Shown here in pieces: positions 1 to 12,716 of a stretch of DNA of 64,000 nucleotides (its first letter is position 1; every line of letters starts with the position of its first letter). Source of the DNA: Phascolomyces articulosus (taxonomy: Eukaryota > Mucoromycota > Mucoromycetes > Mucorales > Lichtheimiaceae); the NCBI GenBank assembly GCA_025677815.1, contig JAIXMP010000009.1:248001-312000 (forward strand), read 5' to 3'. The position numbers were made by a program, and so were the translations under genes. The notes below the pieces were generated by a model. The model made no database searches. It was not told where the DNA came from and saw only the letters and a program-made list of their open reading frames with translations.

Positions 1-139
1 TAGGAAAGGAAATGGAGAAGGTAAAACTATTAAATGGTTTCTTGAATCGAAACACAGGTGAATTGAGATGGAAAAAGTGGTTCTTCAAGTTCATGTCCAT
101 CTTCTTCGTAACCTTTTCGCTTCAGAGTGACTTAATCGG

Positions 140-376
140 TCAGTTTCCCGAAGAACATGAACCAAGACGTGATAAACCAATTTCTGAGCGAGACAGGTGG
201 TTTACAATATAGTCAGGCAATTGGATTTCTTGCTGAAGTTCAGGTATAGTACCGAATGTGGCTGTTAATTCATCCCAGATTTCTTCCATCAAAGGACATA
301 TTGTATAGTGCTCTTGATTTGTACAGGTTGGCCACCTCGATAATCTTTTATCGGACAAGATCACAACCAGTACATT
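140..376 (-). pseudogene. Possible LINE retrotransposon 3' remnant (zf-RVT-like)
   Basis: An open minus-strand frame reads through WPTCTNQEHYTICPLMEEIW and stops at 140. The spacing of Cys, Glu-His and Cys-Pro followed by Ile-Trp resembles the C-terminal zinc-binding segment that follows the reverse transcriptase in many fungal non-LTR elements (C...E-H...CP...W). No reverse transcriptase or endonuclease domain is visible inside the window, and the window edge cuts the downstream side. It could equally be a chance ORF or the last exon of an unknown gene, so the assignment is tentative. Confidence 0.25.
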
Positions 377-3300
377 CTCTAATTAATTAACCTGTGTCTA
401 TCACGCGAGGTAGCAGGAATGTATAGTACCGGGTTGATAATTCGTTGGCCCCTGAGGCAACAGATGGCTTTACTTTGTTTGACTCGAGCAATAAGCTCTT
501 CGTCACACTTCTGGTATCTTTAGAAGTAAAGTATAAATTATATATTTATATAGTTGCAAATTACCATAACATGTCTCTAAAAACCTGCCTTTTTCAAATC
601 GTTATTATTATTAATATTAATTCACTTTTGTTGTGTGTGGCTGTCAGTTCAATGATGGACTGGAATGGAATTAAATGAGATGTCTTTTATTCATTACCTA
701 CTAGATCCTATTACCCTATTATATATCATTCCATTTCCTTTTTTCTGAGGAAGGAGATAAGGTATTGATTATGAAAAATGAAGACGGGAATTGCAAGCTG
801 TTTTTTTAAATATACATTTTCCCCCAGCAATAAAATAGCCTATAATTCCAAAGTACAGTTTGTCATGTATCCAGGACTTCTACTACAATAGTGAACCCCC
901 TTTAATTTCACAGCCAAAATCCTCTTTTTTTTATGAAAATAATGAGGTATGAAAGTTAACGAGAACTGCTTTACTATGCATTACTTAGTATATTTACACG
1001 GCTCCAAGGGCCAAATTATTGTGAAGATAATGAGAGTTGAAAGTAAACGAATATGAAATTAACGGGGAGCACTATAATCACAAACAAATACGTAACAAAA
1101 AATGATGATAAATGATCTGATTAATTTGCAACATCTGCGAACATATGACAATTGTCACATTCCATTTATGGTATCTGTTATTAATTGTTTGTATGTAGGT
1201 ACATATAATGTATCTATTGTTATATAAGGGAGCAATACTGAAGTTAAGACTACTTGATATAGTTAATAAACAGCAGCAGTTTTATCTTATTTAATGGTAA
1301 TCATTAATCGTGCTGGTTGATATATATTGAATTTGTACTCAATAAACTAGGCATGTACTGTGTAGCCATTAAAATTTCACATTGTTCCAACTCCAAAATA
1401 TATACGTAAAAGAAAAACTACATACAGTATATCGCAATTGGGATGAAATATCAAGCTTTGATATACTTGGAAGAGATAAAAGTAAGAATATATGGTAAGA
1501 AAAAATTGTTTTTGAATACAGAAGCATAAATATATGCATCTTGCGTTCTAATAAAAATCAAAGAAATTAATGCCTATTTATAAATATCAGAAGCTTCTCT
1601 TGATTATCTAAACCACGGGCGTAAGAAGAAGTATTTCAAAAGCTGGTATGTCCTGTTAAATGAGGTAAAAACAATCAACTTTGGGTCGCTATAGAATTTT
1701 TTTTACAGACCAAATTTCACTCTTATGCTTTTATCAAGAGCTATTGTGATGCAGAAATGTTTTGAGAATATGTTAAAGTGAAAAATAACATTAACAAGTT
1801 GGCACTGCGCCGTATCATTTAACCCAAGGGGCATTATAGCAAACATAGTAAGTGAATCATTACACATTACAAGATTTGTGTCTTTCAAATATAGGATGCC
1901 TATAGATGGTTGCTTTATACATAAATAATAATCTAGGGACTGAGGACATGTCTTAAATGAAATACTTTCAATTAAACCTATGTTGAAATTTAAACGATAG
2001 CATTCTAATCCACTTCACGTTGTGTGACCTCCATAAAGTATTCTCCAGTAAATGTATCATATAAATCAATGCATAACTCACAAAGTATTAATACATGTTT
2101 TTTTATCACTGGTGTAATGGTTATGCTGGTTGGTAATCATTTGAGGAGAGTCGACAATTTTCTAAGTGAAGAATATAATTGAGTATCCGACACACAGAGA
2201 GATATTTAAGTGTTAGAAAGTTAGGCAATTGTATTCACTATAATGGTTTCCTTTGATGTGATTTTAGCTTCTGTTAATGTTTCATACTGAGAATCACCCT
2301 TTAATAGCATGCTTGTGAAATCCATGGTCTGCATATATACTTTTTCAAAATACAGATTAAGCCATACGGAAACCAGTATACGATTGTACGTAGATACTAC
2401 TTAAAGTTCCTTATCCATGAAGTGAAGTGTGGTTTGAACAATGCTGAAACTTTCGTTTACGTAGAAGCAATTACTTCACCAAGTGGTAAAGCAAGCTTGG
2501 TGGTAGAGTATGCGCAACTACGCTCTCAAACTCCTCATTTTCAAGTACTTGTTGATCAGTGTTTAAAATGTGCGCAAATTCATTTTAGAGAAATGTTTAG
2601 TTTTCTTCTGTGATTGATGTTCGTTTAAGTCCTATTGTAGATCCGAGCCCACGACAAAGTATTGAAAAAGCAAAGCACATTTTGAGTATTATTTTACTTA
2701 TTTATGTTGCTATACAGCTTCATTTATATATAATTTTAAAGTCTATAGTTTTGACTAGCTTACTACTTCGATGTATACGCTTACTTTCATCAGTAAACAG
2801 TAAAGTATACCCGTATCGCTATTTCAGCCTTATGCTGATAAAACTCACCACACTTTTAATTACTAGATAACAATAAAGGCTAACTTAAGATAAAGTATTT
2901 CACGTATTTATACCATGTGTAATAGCATGGATAATCGATTACACTTCTTCAATACAAGCAAAAGAGTTATCATTCGAATAAACAATATGCTACAGCTATA
3001 AGAATGATGGTATAAAATAGAAAGTAAAGAAAAGGTTCTTTCTACGTAACTACAGGCGGTTTTACTCTTATTAGTCTACTAAATATTTTATACATAGCAA
3101 ACAATCTCACATAGCTGCTATATAAATATGATTATAAAATCAAAACCGTAATAGGAAGAGACAAAAAGAAAGAGAAGCTATGATGATAGTATAGCTAAAT
3201 ACATAATAAGCTTATATTTCTAGTTTTTGAACTCTGATACAGATGATGTATTTCATACAAAAAAAAAAATACACATATGATGTAGGGTTAGTGATAATAT

Positions 3301-3957
3301 TATTCTGATTGGTTAATTTTGGTACAAAACTTTGCCAATTACCTCTGAAACAAGTTTTTTCGAACCCATTTGATCTTCGCCCTTAGTATATTTAAAAAAT
3401 AAATTTATTAGGTGTGTCACAGAAAGAAGATTGCTTTCGATTAATTTCCGTAAGATAGTAATAAAAATACTGGATATATCTATAACTTTCAATGCCATCA
3501 AAATAAGATGATCGTCAAAAGGATGATCTCATATGACACTTTATGTATATTTATGATATTTAAATGAATTGAAAGGTTGACATTATTGACATTTACCAAA
3601 TGACATCCAATGTTTTAATTAATTTTCTCCAACTTTTTACACGTTTGTAAAACCACCCGATGGTTACCTCCTTCTTTTATTCCTTGCTTGGAGTACCAGG
3701 CGATAGAGAGAAAGAGTAGAGAAAATGGGAGGGCTCAGTAGCATCGATTCTTCACGTCACACTAAAAGAGCGGCTTCGGTACAAAAATAGAAAAGCACCA
3801 AAATTAGCGACATTGTTACTATTGGTTACTTTTTTCGTTTCTCCAGGAGTGTTTTTTTCTTCTTTTCTCTTTTGATTATACTTTTCCAGAAACAGCCTGT
3901 AGTACCCCACTACAACTACTTCTTATTATTTTTCTTCCCTTTTTTACTAACAAAAAA
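377..3957. other. AT-rich intergenic region with orphan coding-like fragments
   Basis: No complete gene is recognised in this 3.6 kb. One segment (about 2357-2613, plus strand) begins just after a good acceptor (AATACAG) and stays open for about 85 codons with protein-like composition (KPYGNQYTIVRRYYLKFL ... SPSGKASLVVEYAQL). No start codon or partner exon is evident and no family is recognised. A further open frame at 2610-2870 lies in another frame. These may be decayed gene pieces. The 200 bp before 3958 are pyrimidine-rich and probably hold the promoter and leader of the LRR gene. Confidence 0.4.
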
Positions 3958-6105
3958 ATGGGGCAAAATTCAAGTAAACAACACGCTCCTCTTACGTTTG
4001 GCTATGTTAATCGTTCTGAAGAAGAGATTGTTGATCAAGATCTCGAACCTGTCGATAATGGAGACACAAACGCACAAACAGATTATGTCCTTGCCAATCC
4101 CCATCTTTATAAACTTGAAATGGTGTGTCTTAACAATTGCGCTGCTGTTCAGCAAAAGCGTAAAAGTCGAAATAGCAAGCTTAGACAATCTGGTGTACCC
4201 GAAAGTGTTGTTGTCGCAACCCAAGTGAATGAAGAGTGTGAATATTGTAGACAAAGCAAACGCTTATCTTTGGTCCGCCGAGATTTAGCTAAAGATCTGG
4301 CATACATTGACGAAACATATTATCCGGATGTAATGCATTATAATGACAATGGCGATGTTTTAGAAGATGTACTGGACAATGAACTTGGTACCCAGGACGA
4401 CCGACCAGGTTGGGCGAAGCTTACCATTGGGGAGGTTACACCAGGTCGTAATCGGGCTCACAATAGGCTCACAAATGCGTCGTTGTCTATCGATCTCTCT
4501 GGACGATCTTTGATTAAATTGAGTCCTAGTATTGGATATCTTGATTGTCTTACAAAATTGGATCTGTAAGTTTCATTCTTTAGTTCTTTCCACTTTTTTA
4601 ATTAGTAATTATTGTACCTTACCGATATTATGATGCCCCCCTCATTTCTTATTCATATGAAACCCCTTTTTTATCTGAACTGATGAGATGCTTATAATAT
4701 ACGACTATTTTGCAGATCACAAAATCAAATGACCAGTTTACCTCGTACCATTGGATATCTTAAAAACTTGGGAATTCTGGATGCCTCCCATAATCAGCTG
4801 GAGTCCGTGCCCGATACGATTGCATACTTGACCAAATTGACAGCATTGAATATTAGTAACAATAATATCAAGACTTTACCACCATCTATTGGTGACCTTC
4901 CAAAATTGATTGTTATTACAGCAAATGACAACAAGTTGACACAAATCCCTCGGGAGATAGCCAAGCTTCGTGGTTTGATATCCTTGAATGTCTCAAACAA
5001 TCCACTCCCATCTATACCCGCTGAAATTGGCGGTCTTACATCACTCCGGAAACTAGCAGCCGAGAATTGCGAGTTTGTCAGCGAATTCACCCATCGGCTC
5101 GATCATGACCCACCTTCTCTATTTGAACTGTGCGCGCGGGAAGCTGTACGAATGAAAATACCTGTGCCTGAATACATGTCCGACCATATTCAGGAGTACT
5201 TTGGTCGTGTTCAGACATGCTCCTTTTGTGATGGCCCCTTTTTTGACTCATATGTTACCCGTGGTCGATTTATTGAACGCTCTACACGTCAACCCATTGC
5301 ACTGGATTATAAACTTTGTGCAGCCCATTGGAATAGTGAAGATGACCGATTAATTTCCATGTTTGCACCTCCACCACTTAGTACTCCTCAACCAAACACT
5401 ACCGTCAGAAAAGTTGTAAATACAGACGGATTAATAGATTCAGGACCACCAGCAACTCGTCGTATTTTGAATCGTACTCGTGCATATAGTGATGTTACCA
5501 GTCGTGCTGGCTCACCTGGACTTACATTATCAACCTCAACTTCATCTCAATTATCCACACGTAGTAATTCAAGCTCATCTCTTTGTCTTGGATCACTCAA
5601 ACGACAACCCAGTTTACCAGCTTTACCACCATCCAATAATTCGGTATCATCTTCACGGTCATCATCGTCATCGTCACCACCTCCACCATCTACTTCAGTT
5701 ACTTCAAGACAGCGACCGCGAGCATCATCAAGTGCTTCTGTTACAAAAAGATTGGCAAGTTTCTTATCTTCATCACCTTCCTCATTATCCAATTCGTTCA
5801 GCAGTTCATCGCTTCGACATCGGCCATGGAATGCAAACACTAATAGACAACGGGCATTAACTGAGGGTGATAATGAGCGTCCATTGGGTGAGCTGGCCTC
5901 TCCAAATGTGGATTCTTCGCCCGTTGATGTATCTAGTACTGTTACTACTGCGGCAGTTGCTTTAACAAGCGGGAGTTCAGCTAGTGCGCTGAGACAAGCA
6001 ATTGTTGCAAATCAAGGTGGAAAACAGAAGCATATACCCATAGATGAAGGTATCAATCCTGACCTCCTTCATGTTTCACCTAGAGATCGTAGTGGTACTT
6101 TCTGA
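3958..6105 (+). CDS. Leucine-rich repeat protein, LRRC58-like, possibly N-myristoylated
   Basis: Two exons (3958-4565 and 4716-6105, GTAAGT...GCAG) encode 665 residues. Splicing rebuilds a repeat reading LTKLDLSQNQMTSLP, which fixes the intron. About six 23-residue leucine-rich repeats of the SHOC2/LRRC type lie at residues ~178-315. A Cys-rich block follows near residue 370 (CSFCDGPFFDS ... LCAAH). It resembles the C-terminal CxxxCGGxxFDS...LC block that follows the repeats in animal LRRC58, so I place the gene in that family. The remaining ~260 residues are Ser/Thr/Pro-rich and look disordered. The protein starts MGQNSSK, which fits an N-myristoylation site (Gly2, Ser6, Lys7), so membrane attachment is plausible. 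The start is the first ATG after a pyrimidine-rich leader. Repeat proteins of this kind act as adaptors; the partner here is unknown. It converges with RPL14, 260 bp away. Confidence 0.85.
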
Positions 6106-6365
6106 TATCTGTAGTTATTTGCTTTGTCCTTCATCAGTTTTCTTCATTCTAACCCCATCCCTATTATATATTATCATTTCTATCCTTGGAGTAAAATCAA
6201 ACCATCATTCCTATTTTTCATTCTCAGTGTCGCTCTCTATTTTTTTGACCTATATGTTGCATTTAAAAATGATGTTTCTCTAGATATTTCAAAAAGTTAT
6301 CAAAAATTGAAAATAATAATGGTTCTTTCAATGCGTCAAGAGGTGTTTTATTGAGTCCAACAAAA

Positions 6366-7133
6366 TTAAGCGGCTTGCTTCTTGGCTTGAGCAACAGCAG
6401 AACCGACAAGGAAACGGCGCTATAATAAAATAACAAACAATTATCATTAGTTACACTAAATCACATACTCCTGTATCCTTTCTCTTTTTAAAAACATTGT
6501 CATTACTTGGTTCTTGAGCTTGTTCAACTTGAAACGATCGAAATCGGACAAACCAGCGCGAACTTGACGTTGTTGAAGCTTTTGGGCCCAAGCGCTCTTT
6601 TCCCAAGCAGACAAAACATCGCTTTTTTCCAAGAACTTCTTAAGAGTGGATTGGCCAGCATTACGGGGCAAACCCTTGACAACCAAGTTGGTCAAGGTCA
6701 AGTTTTGATAAGAGACAGCTTGGCGAGCGACACCAGTGGTAGGACCTTCAATGAGGGCCTATATTATTTTGAGAGCTGTCAGATTTGTGCATATATTTAT
6801 TTAAATTGTTGACTTTTTGAAAACGCTAATTAATAATAAAAACGTACACGCTTATGGTCGACGATATCGACAATAACGGCCAATTTCTTACTGTCGTTGA
6901 GAAGGACGATACGACCAACTTCGACTTGACGCTTGAATGAACCTTGCTATATAAGTACATTGAATTTCGAAAAATCGTTAAATGTGTAATGTCGATATTG
7001 ATTCATAGAATCCATCCATCCAGTTTCACATATCCATCGATATAATACATCCATCATTTTATCGTCTCCATCCATTGATTCATTCATCCACTCTGTTTCT
7101 TTCTTCGTTTCTCTTCATGTTACATACCACCAT
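6366..7133 (-). CDS. RPL14: 60S ribosomal protein L14 (eL14)
   Basis: Four exons (7128-7133, 6848-6946, 6507-6758, 6366-6419) give 136 residues, close to the 138 of yeast L14. The first exon is only ATG GTG, followed by a strong GTATGT donor. The spliced start MVQGSFKRQVEVGRIVLL matches the conserved eL14 N-terminus, and the KOW-like core (VGRIVLLND..KLAVIVDIVD) follows. The third exon carries the typical SDFDRFKLNKLKNQ segment and the last exon the basic tail RRFLVGSAVAQAKKQ. The protein is part of the large ribosomal subunit. A TATA-like run lies near 7301-7311 and an upstream ORF precedes the start. The first intron carries a cluster of ATGGATG repeats. Codon use is biased to GTC/ACC/AAG types, as expected for high expression. 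Confidence 0.95.
7011..7090 (-). repeat. ATGGATG-type repeat cluster in RPL14 intron 1
   Basis: Read on the minus strand, this part of the first RPL14 intron carries repeated TGGATG/ATGGATGG units separated by short spacers. A similar cluster lies just upstream of RPL2 in this window (about 27981-28041). Confidence 0.7.
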
Positions 7134-7135
7134 GG

Positions 7136-7210
7136 CTAAATCTGGATAAAGAAGGAAGTTTCGACTTCGTGCGGTAAATTGATACGCCAAAATGCATTGG
7201 GATCTGCCAT
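7136..7210 (-). promoter_or_regulatory. Upstream ORF (24 codons) in the RPL14 leader
   Basis: An ATG in good context (A at -3, G at +4) opens 24 codons that begin MADPNAFWRINLPHEV and end with TAG two bases before the RPL14 start codon. A TATA-like run at about 7301-7311 would place transcription starts upstream of this ATG, so the ORF would be in the leader. That position is inferred, not shown. It could act in translational control of L14, or the true transcript may start downstream of it. Confidence 0.45.
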
Positions 7211-7211
7211 T

Positions 7212-9958
7212 TCTGTGGGCATATTTTCGACCAATCGTATTATTTCATTTCATTTGTTACACCAAGCATTTGTCACCCAGCACTTAGAATTAAGGCGATA
7301 ATCTCTATATATATATTGCAACACAAGTAATGTAAATGTTTAGTTTCAAATATATTCTGGTAACTAATTTTCTATTTTGCTATCCTCAAATAAAACTGCA
7401 AAGCTACTTCTTCCACATAAAGACCTCTTATGTAATTTTCTTTTCTTTCTCCAACTATAAAAATTGTTAAGGTACATTAAGTTATATATCATATATTAGC
7501 CTAAACTATTGACTTTTTACATCTCTCATCATTTTATTGTCAATTCAGATATTATCATGATATCTTGCGTGCTATTTTTTTTTACGTTCGAGATAACTTG
7601 GCAAGATTTAACTGTATTTATAGGTATGTTCTTACTACATTAAGAATAATTAGCGCGCATAGACATGGTTTTGTATTCTCAACATACCATTTTACTGGGT
7701 TCATTAATAACAGTCATATTTCGTAAACGGCTGCAATGGATATGATTTTTTAATATGATTTCAGAGGATAGCCTTTCGGATCGAGTGACAAAAATTCCAT
7801 TAGTACCCACGCCACCGAATTATGTTAAAGATTTTCCTATTTTATTGAAACGAATGCGATACATACAAGATAAATTACATCTTATTTATCGTATGCTTTT
7901 ATTCTCTACGTACCTTTTGTTATACGGTTTTCCCCATGATAGTATGGTCTTTATTATTCTCAAAAGAAAACTAATAATCATATAAGTGTCATAACTGTAT
8001 ATTTGTCATCCAGGTTCGTTAAAGTCTGGGGGATGCAATATTGGGAGACCAAACGAATTCACTGTTTCGAAACTAAGCCGTTTCCAATTTTGGTACAACC
8101 AACATATCTAGGGTTTAGACTGAAGTTGCATAATCCTGTTAGTCAAAGCTACTTCTTTTACTACTCTTCTCATTTTCTATATTAGAAAGAGCAACTGAAA
8201 ATAAGTACACTTTATTACAATATAAGCATAGAAATATATAATGAAAATGGTGTCCTGTCAATACTAACCGATTATATTATCACCTTAACCACAAGTAAAA
8301 AAAGTAAGTTTTAGAAAAAAAATGAAGTATTCGTAAAACATTTCCTACCTTCCTGGAATACTTCTACGAAAACAATCCTAGTATTCCAAAATATTATGTA
8401 ACAAATCTAATAGAAATGCTAGAAATATACGTCTGTCTTCCAAATCCAGGGTTTTATATTTCTAGCCTTCTGAGGCCTCCAGAGGCGTATACATGTCAGT
8501 GTCATTCTAGCCTCTGTACGAATTACTAAGTTGTCAGAAAATTGATGAAAACATATGTATGTTAAGTGAGCAATTGCGTGCTCTGTTCTTGTTTTCATTG
8601 AATCAGGAATAATAGAGCGAGAAGGATGAAAAAAAAGGCTCTGGCGAAAGACAGTCTGTTTTTGATCATATAAGTTCTATGTAATAGAGGATGGAGTCTA
8701 ATGGGATGATCTATCTTATCAACAGATCGGAAAATGCGTTGTTTATTATTATGATGTAGCCAATCATTTACGTACTATAATTAGAAATAAGGAAAAAGTA
8801 TTGTCTAGATCTATCATCATATGCACTATGCTTATTTCCCGTCAATGTGAATGCGGCGAGAAAGAAACAACATATCTATTATTTAGTTCTTTTTTTCTTA
8901 CGTACGTAATTCTATGATGCAATAATATAATTACAAGATCGAATAATGGCTCTATGCTATACTTAGTAAAATATGTTGAGATATGATAGGAGGAATACAA
9001 AATTATATGGAGCATGTGGTCCAGAATAAATCAACTTTATTTTGTATATAACAGAAAATGCCTGTCGCTCGCACCACTATTAAACTTCGGCATACAAGAA
9101 GTAATGTCAAAGTTGTTCTAAAAAAGGAAATCGCCATATATTTTTGTAGATCCTATTTATAGGATCTGCAAGGGCTGTTTTATCAAGAAGTGTAGCCTCC
9201 TCTGAAGAAAGTAATGTGGTTTTTTATATGCCCTGTTTTTCATTTCCTAAAGTATCTTCAGATCCTATCTGTTCATTCATCAACCATATTTTGATAGTAG
9301 CTGATCGAGATTTCAAAACAAAGTAAAAACCTTAGTCTATTCAAAAGATTTGCACCATATTATTATAATATGTATTACCAAGTATACATACCATCAAAAA
9401 TTTCATGTTGCTTTTATTAATAAGAAAAATTATGATGCTAGATAATAACTATCTGGGTATTAAAGGAGATACTTGGCATCTACATTAATTAGAAAATTAG
9501 TATATGGGAAGATACCAACAAACGCTGTTAAAAGGTGCATTCTATCAATCTTAATACATGAAAAACATGCTTGTAAAATTTTATGTGACATGATTTTAAT
9601 AACTCTAGAATATAGATAGTAGATTTACAACAAGTTGTTAAACAGAGTATCCTCCACGTATGTTTGGCATGTGGTTAAATCTACCATGCTCTGTTATTAG
9701 TTTTTCATTATACACTGTAATACACTATAGTTACTATTTTATAGTGAAGATAGCAGAAAAGATTGAGAAGCAGGGTTTGTGAGCATCATATATGTCACCT
9801 CTGTATTATGCAAAGTGGCATACACAACGATTAAATCTCATTGGCTGCACTATATCGAAATATCATTGGACGAGAAAACCCGAGCAGTGTAGCCCTGTTT
9901 TTACCACTTATTGCAACAGAACACTTCACTCACACAGCACTTACTTTGCTTGTTTCGG
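7212..9958. other. Intergenic desert between RPL14 and RUD3
   Basis: The first ~150 bp hold the RPL14 promoter (read on the minus strand). At 7766-7878 a plus-strand stretch after an acceptor-like TTTCAG stays open with protein-like content (PLVPTPPNYVKDFPILL). It could splice at GTATGC to 8015, where more open sequence follows, but no start, end or family is recognised. At 9148-9167 there is a perfect 8-bp inverted repeat (AGATCCTA, 4-nt spacer, TAGGATCT). Nothing else stands out. Confidence 0.4.
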
Positions 9959-12716
9959 ATGTCGGAAACGAATGGTACTAAATAAATGTTAAAAATGCTC
10001 ATCACGAATCATCATCACAGGGCCTAAATAACCATAGTCAATTCATATCTTTATAATTGTTGTATATTAAATAGGTGCGGCAGAGGCATTTGAACAGAAA
10101 GAAACAGAATGGAAGAATCAACTTTCGACTCTGCGCAATAAACTCACTCAAGCAGGAAGCCATTTAAAGACATTAACTCAGGAAAATGCTCGACTTACGA
10201 AACAAATTAAAGAACATGCAGACAAAGAGTCTTCTTGGAATATTGAACGCGATGAAAATAGCCAAATAACCATCGAATTAGTAACTGCCCTGGAAAAAGT
10301 ACTTGGTCATCAAACTGTACCTGATGTTTCTTCAACAACAAAATTTGAAAAATATGCCAAAACAGCAGAAGCGCGTTTTTCAGCTAAACTACAAGATATT
10401 GAAAACGAAGCAAAAACACAATCTGAAAAAGGTTTTTTTTTTTTTCGTGTTCAGAAAGGCATATAGTGATCTTGAGAAAAAAGAAACAATTTATTCACTT
10501 GTATTTTGATAATTATAGACAAGAAAGAGCTTCAGAAACTCAAAGAAGAAAATGAAAAGTTGTCAGAACAGTTGAAATGTAAGAAAGCATAGAGTTCTAA
10601 TGATTGGTATAAGAGTATATTTATATATATGTGCGTGTAAGTACGAGATTAACCCAGAGGTTGTGTTTTATGTAGCCTCAGCATCGTCTTCACAAACATC
10701 CTCACCAACCCTTGACACATCCTCCTCAACAGTCGAATCTGTTCAACAAAGTATAAGTAATTTAACCGAAGATCTGGAAAACGGAACGATAGACAGCTCA
10801 CTTCCACCTACACTTTTGCAATCATTTGAAAATTTCCGATCAAATTGTATTGATCGAATTAGCACATTGAATCGTGAAAAGAGCGCTCTAGAAAGTGCAC
10901 AAAATGGTTTGTGTTATATTTTAAAATTCAAATAAGTATAAATGGAGAAGGTATACTATGCAAAATGGATTTAGTGGACTGATTATTTGTTTCACAAAAC
11001 TAACTCGAATATAGACTTAAAACGTCAATCTACATTACTTCAGCTTTCTGTTAACAACCTTTCTGAAGAAAAAGAAAAAGTTTCGGCAGAAAATGATGAA
11101 CTCAAAAAACAGTTGGAAAAATCCAAAGAGCTTCAGACACGATTCAACGAATTACAGAAACTATTACAAACAGCAGAAAAACAAAAGGAAGAAAGTGAAT
11201 CTCGAGTAAAAGCCTTACAAGAAGAGCATCAGAATTTATTATCCAAATTGTCACATTTAAAAGAAACACTTGCACCACGATTAGAGGCAGATAAGGCACT
11301 TCGGCAACGATTATCAGAATTGACGATACAATTAGAATCTACTGAACGCGATTTATCACACGCACGTTCAGATATGCTTAAACGTGACAAGGATGCATCC
11401 GATCAGCTCAATCAGCAAGAGCGCGAACTTGCACAGTTACAAACTCAAATTCTACAGATTCAACAAGAAAGAGACGAATGGCAAGAGAATACAACACAGT
11501 TAGAGGCAGATCGAAATCAACTGGAAGATGAATATCAACGGATAAAGGGCGAGTTTGATACTCTCCAAAGACAACGAGAAGGAGAACTCAAGGAACATGA
11601 GTTTGAAAGATCTAGTCTGGCAAATTTACAAACTGTTCTTGAAGAGTTCCAAGCCAGTAAGTTTTTTTATATATGATTTTCTCCAACATTTGCTCTTCTA
11701 AATCCCTTTATCATCGCCAAAGGAGAGAATATCATTTTTATGTGGAAAACGGGTTTATTAAACTAGATATTGCAATTTACCAGGTAAAGACAGTGAAGTG
11801 CGCGCAGCTGTGGAACACATTCAGCGTCAGTTGGATATAACAAAGAAATCATGCGCTGAATATCAAGAAAGGGCACGAGCAGCAGAGGTATAAACTGAGT
11901 TGGTTTTTATGTGTTTAATAACACAATGTAAGATCTTTATTAATGCTCTATTATACGTGTAGAGTTCTCTTGAGCAATACCAACAAGATGTCGCCAAAAC
12001 CCAGCGATATGAACAAGAAATCAAAGAGAAGAACCTGTTGATAGGCAAATTGCGTCATGAAGGTGTGTATCATTTATTACTACTGTTTGTGAAATAAACA
12101 GTTTGCTAAATGGTTGCCTAAATTTATGATAGCTATTATCTTAAACGAACATCTTATTGAGGCAATGAGACGACTTAAAGAGGAATCAAATGATAGTAAT
12201 GTTGATAGGTAAATATTTATGGAATGAAATTTTATTTATAGAAAGTCTGTATGTTAACAACCACTTGGGCTATACTTAGACAGCTTATTGCGAACTTGAT
12301 CATTGGTTTCCTTGTTGCACCAAGAGGGGATCAGAAGAGATTTGAAATATTGAAGATTATTGCTAGCGTATTGCAAATGTCAGATGAACAAAAGGAACAT
12401 ATTGGTCTTATACGACCCAATAAGAACTCACAATCATCCTTTTCACCAAATTCATCGCCTCCCGGTTGGGCAGCTGCTCGTCAGCAACAACAAAACAATG
12501 ATACACAGCAGGTAATTATGAAATTGAAATTGTGTGTTTTTTCTATTTTCCCTTTGTTTTTCGTATTAACAATCAAACGAATAGTCATTTACAGATGCAT
12601 GGATATCTTTCTTGTTAAAAGAATCAAATACGTTTCACCCTTCCAAGGATAACAAAGATAAATCAATGCCAGTACCAACTTCACCCAGTCCAGATAAAAA
12701 TGCGTCAGATATCTAA
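9959..12716 (+). CDS. RUD3: Golgin with GRAB domain (RUD3/GMAP-210 family)
   Basis: Ten exons (9959-9974, 10075-10431, 10519-10578, 10676-10906, 11015-11656, 11784-11887, 11963-12062, 12133-12208, 12280-12511, 12585-12716) give 649 residues. The first exon is 16 nt and yields MSETNGAAEAFEQKE after splicing. Almost the whole protein to residue ~520 is heptad-rich coiled coil with a Ser/Thr-rich break near residues 150-180. Near the C-terminus AIILNEHLIEAMRRL and the block RQLIANLIIGFLVAPRGD..RFEILKIIASVL match the GRAB domain of yeast Rud3 and animal GMAP-210, which binds Arf1-type GTPases. The family tethers vesicles at the cis-Golgi. The terminal segment FTDAWISFLLKES is also typical of the family. 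The gene converges with FIP1. Confidence 0.9.

Noticed and set aside
5480..5860. His-rich ORF inside the LRR gene
   Set aside because: It is a shadow of the Ser/Pro-rich tail in another frame, with no splice or start support.
9148..9167. 8-bp inverted repeat AGATCCTA/TAGGATCT
   Set aside because: AT-rich, isolated in a desert and not next to any gene. Chance is a sufficient explanation.
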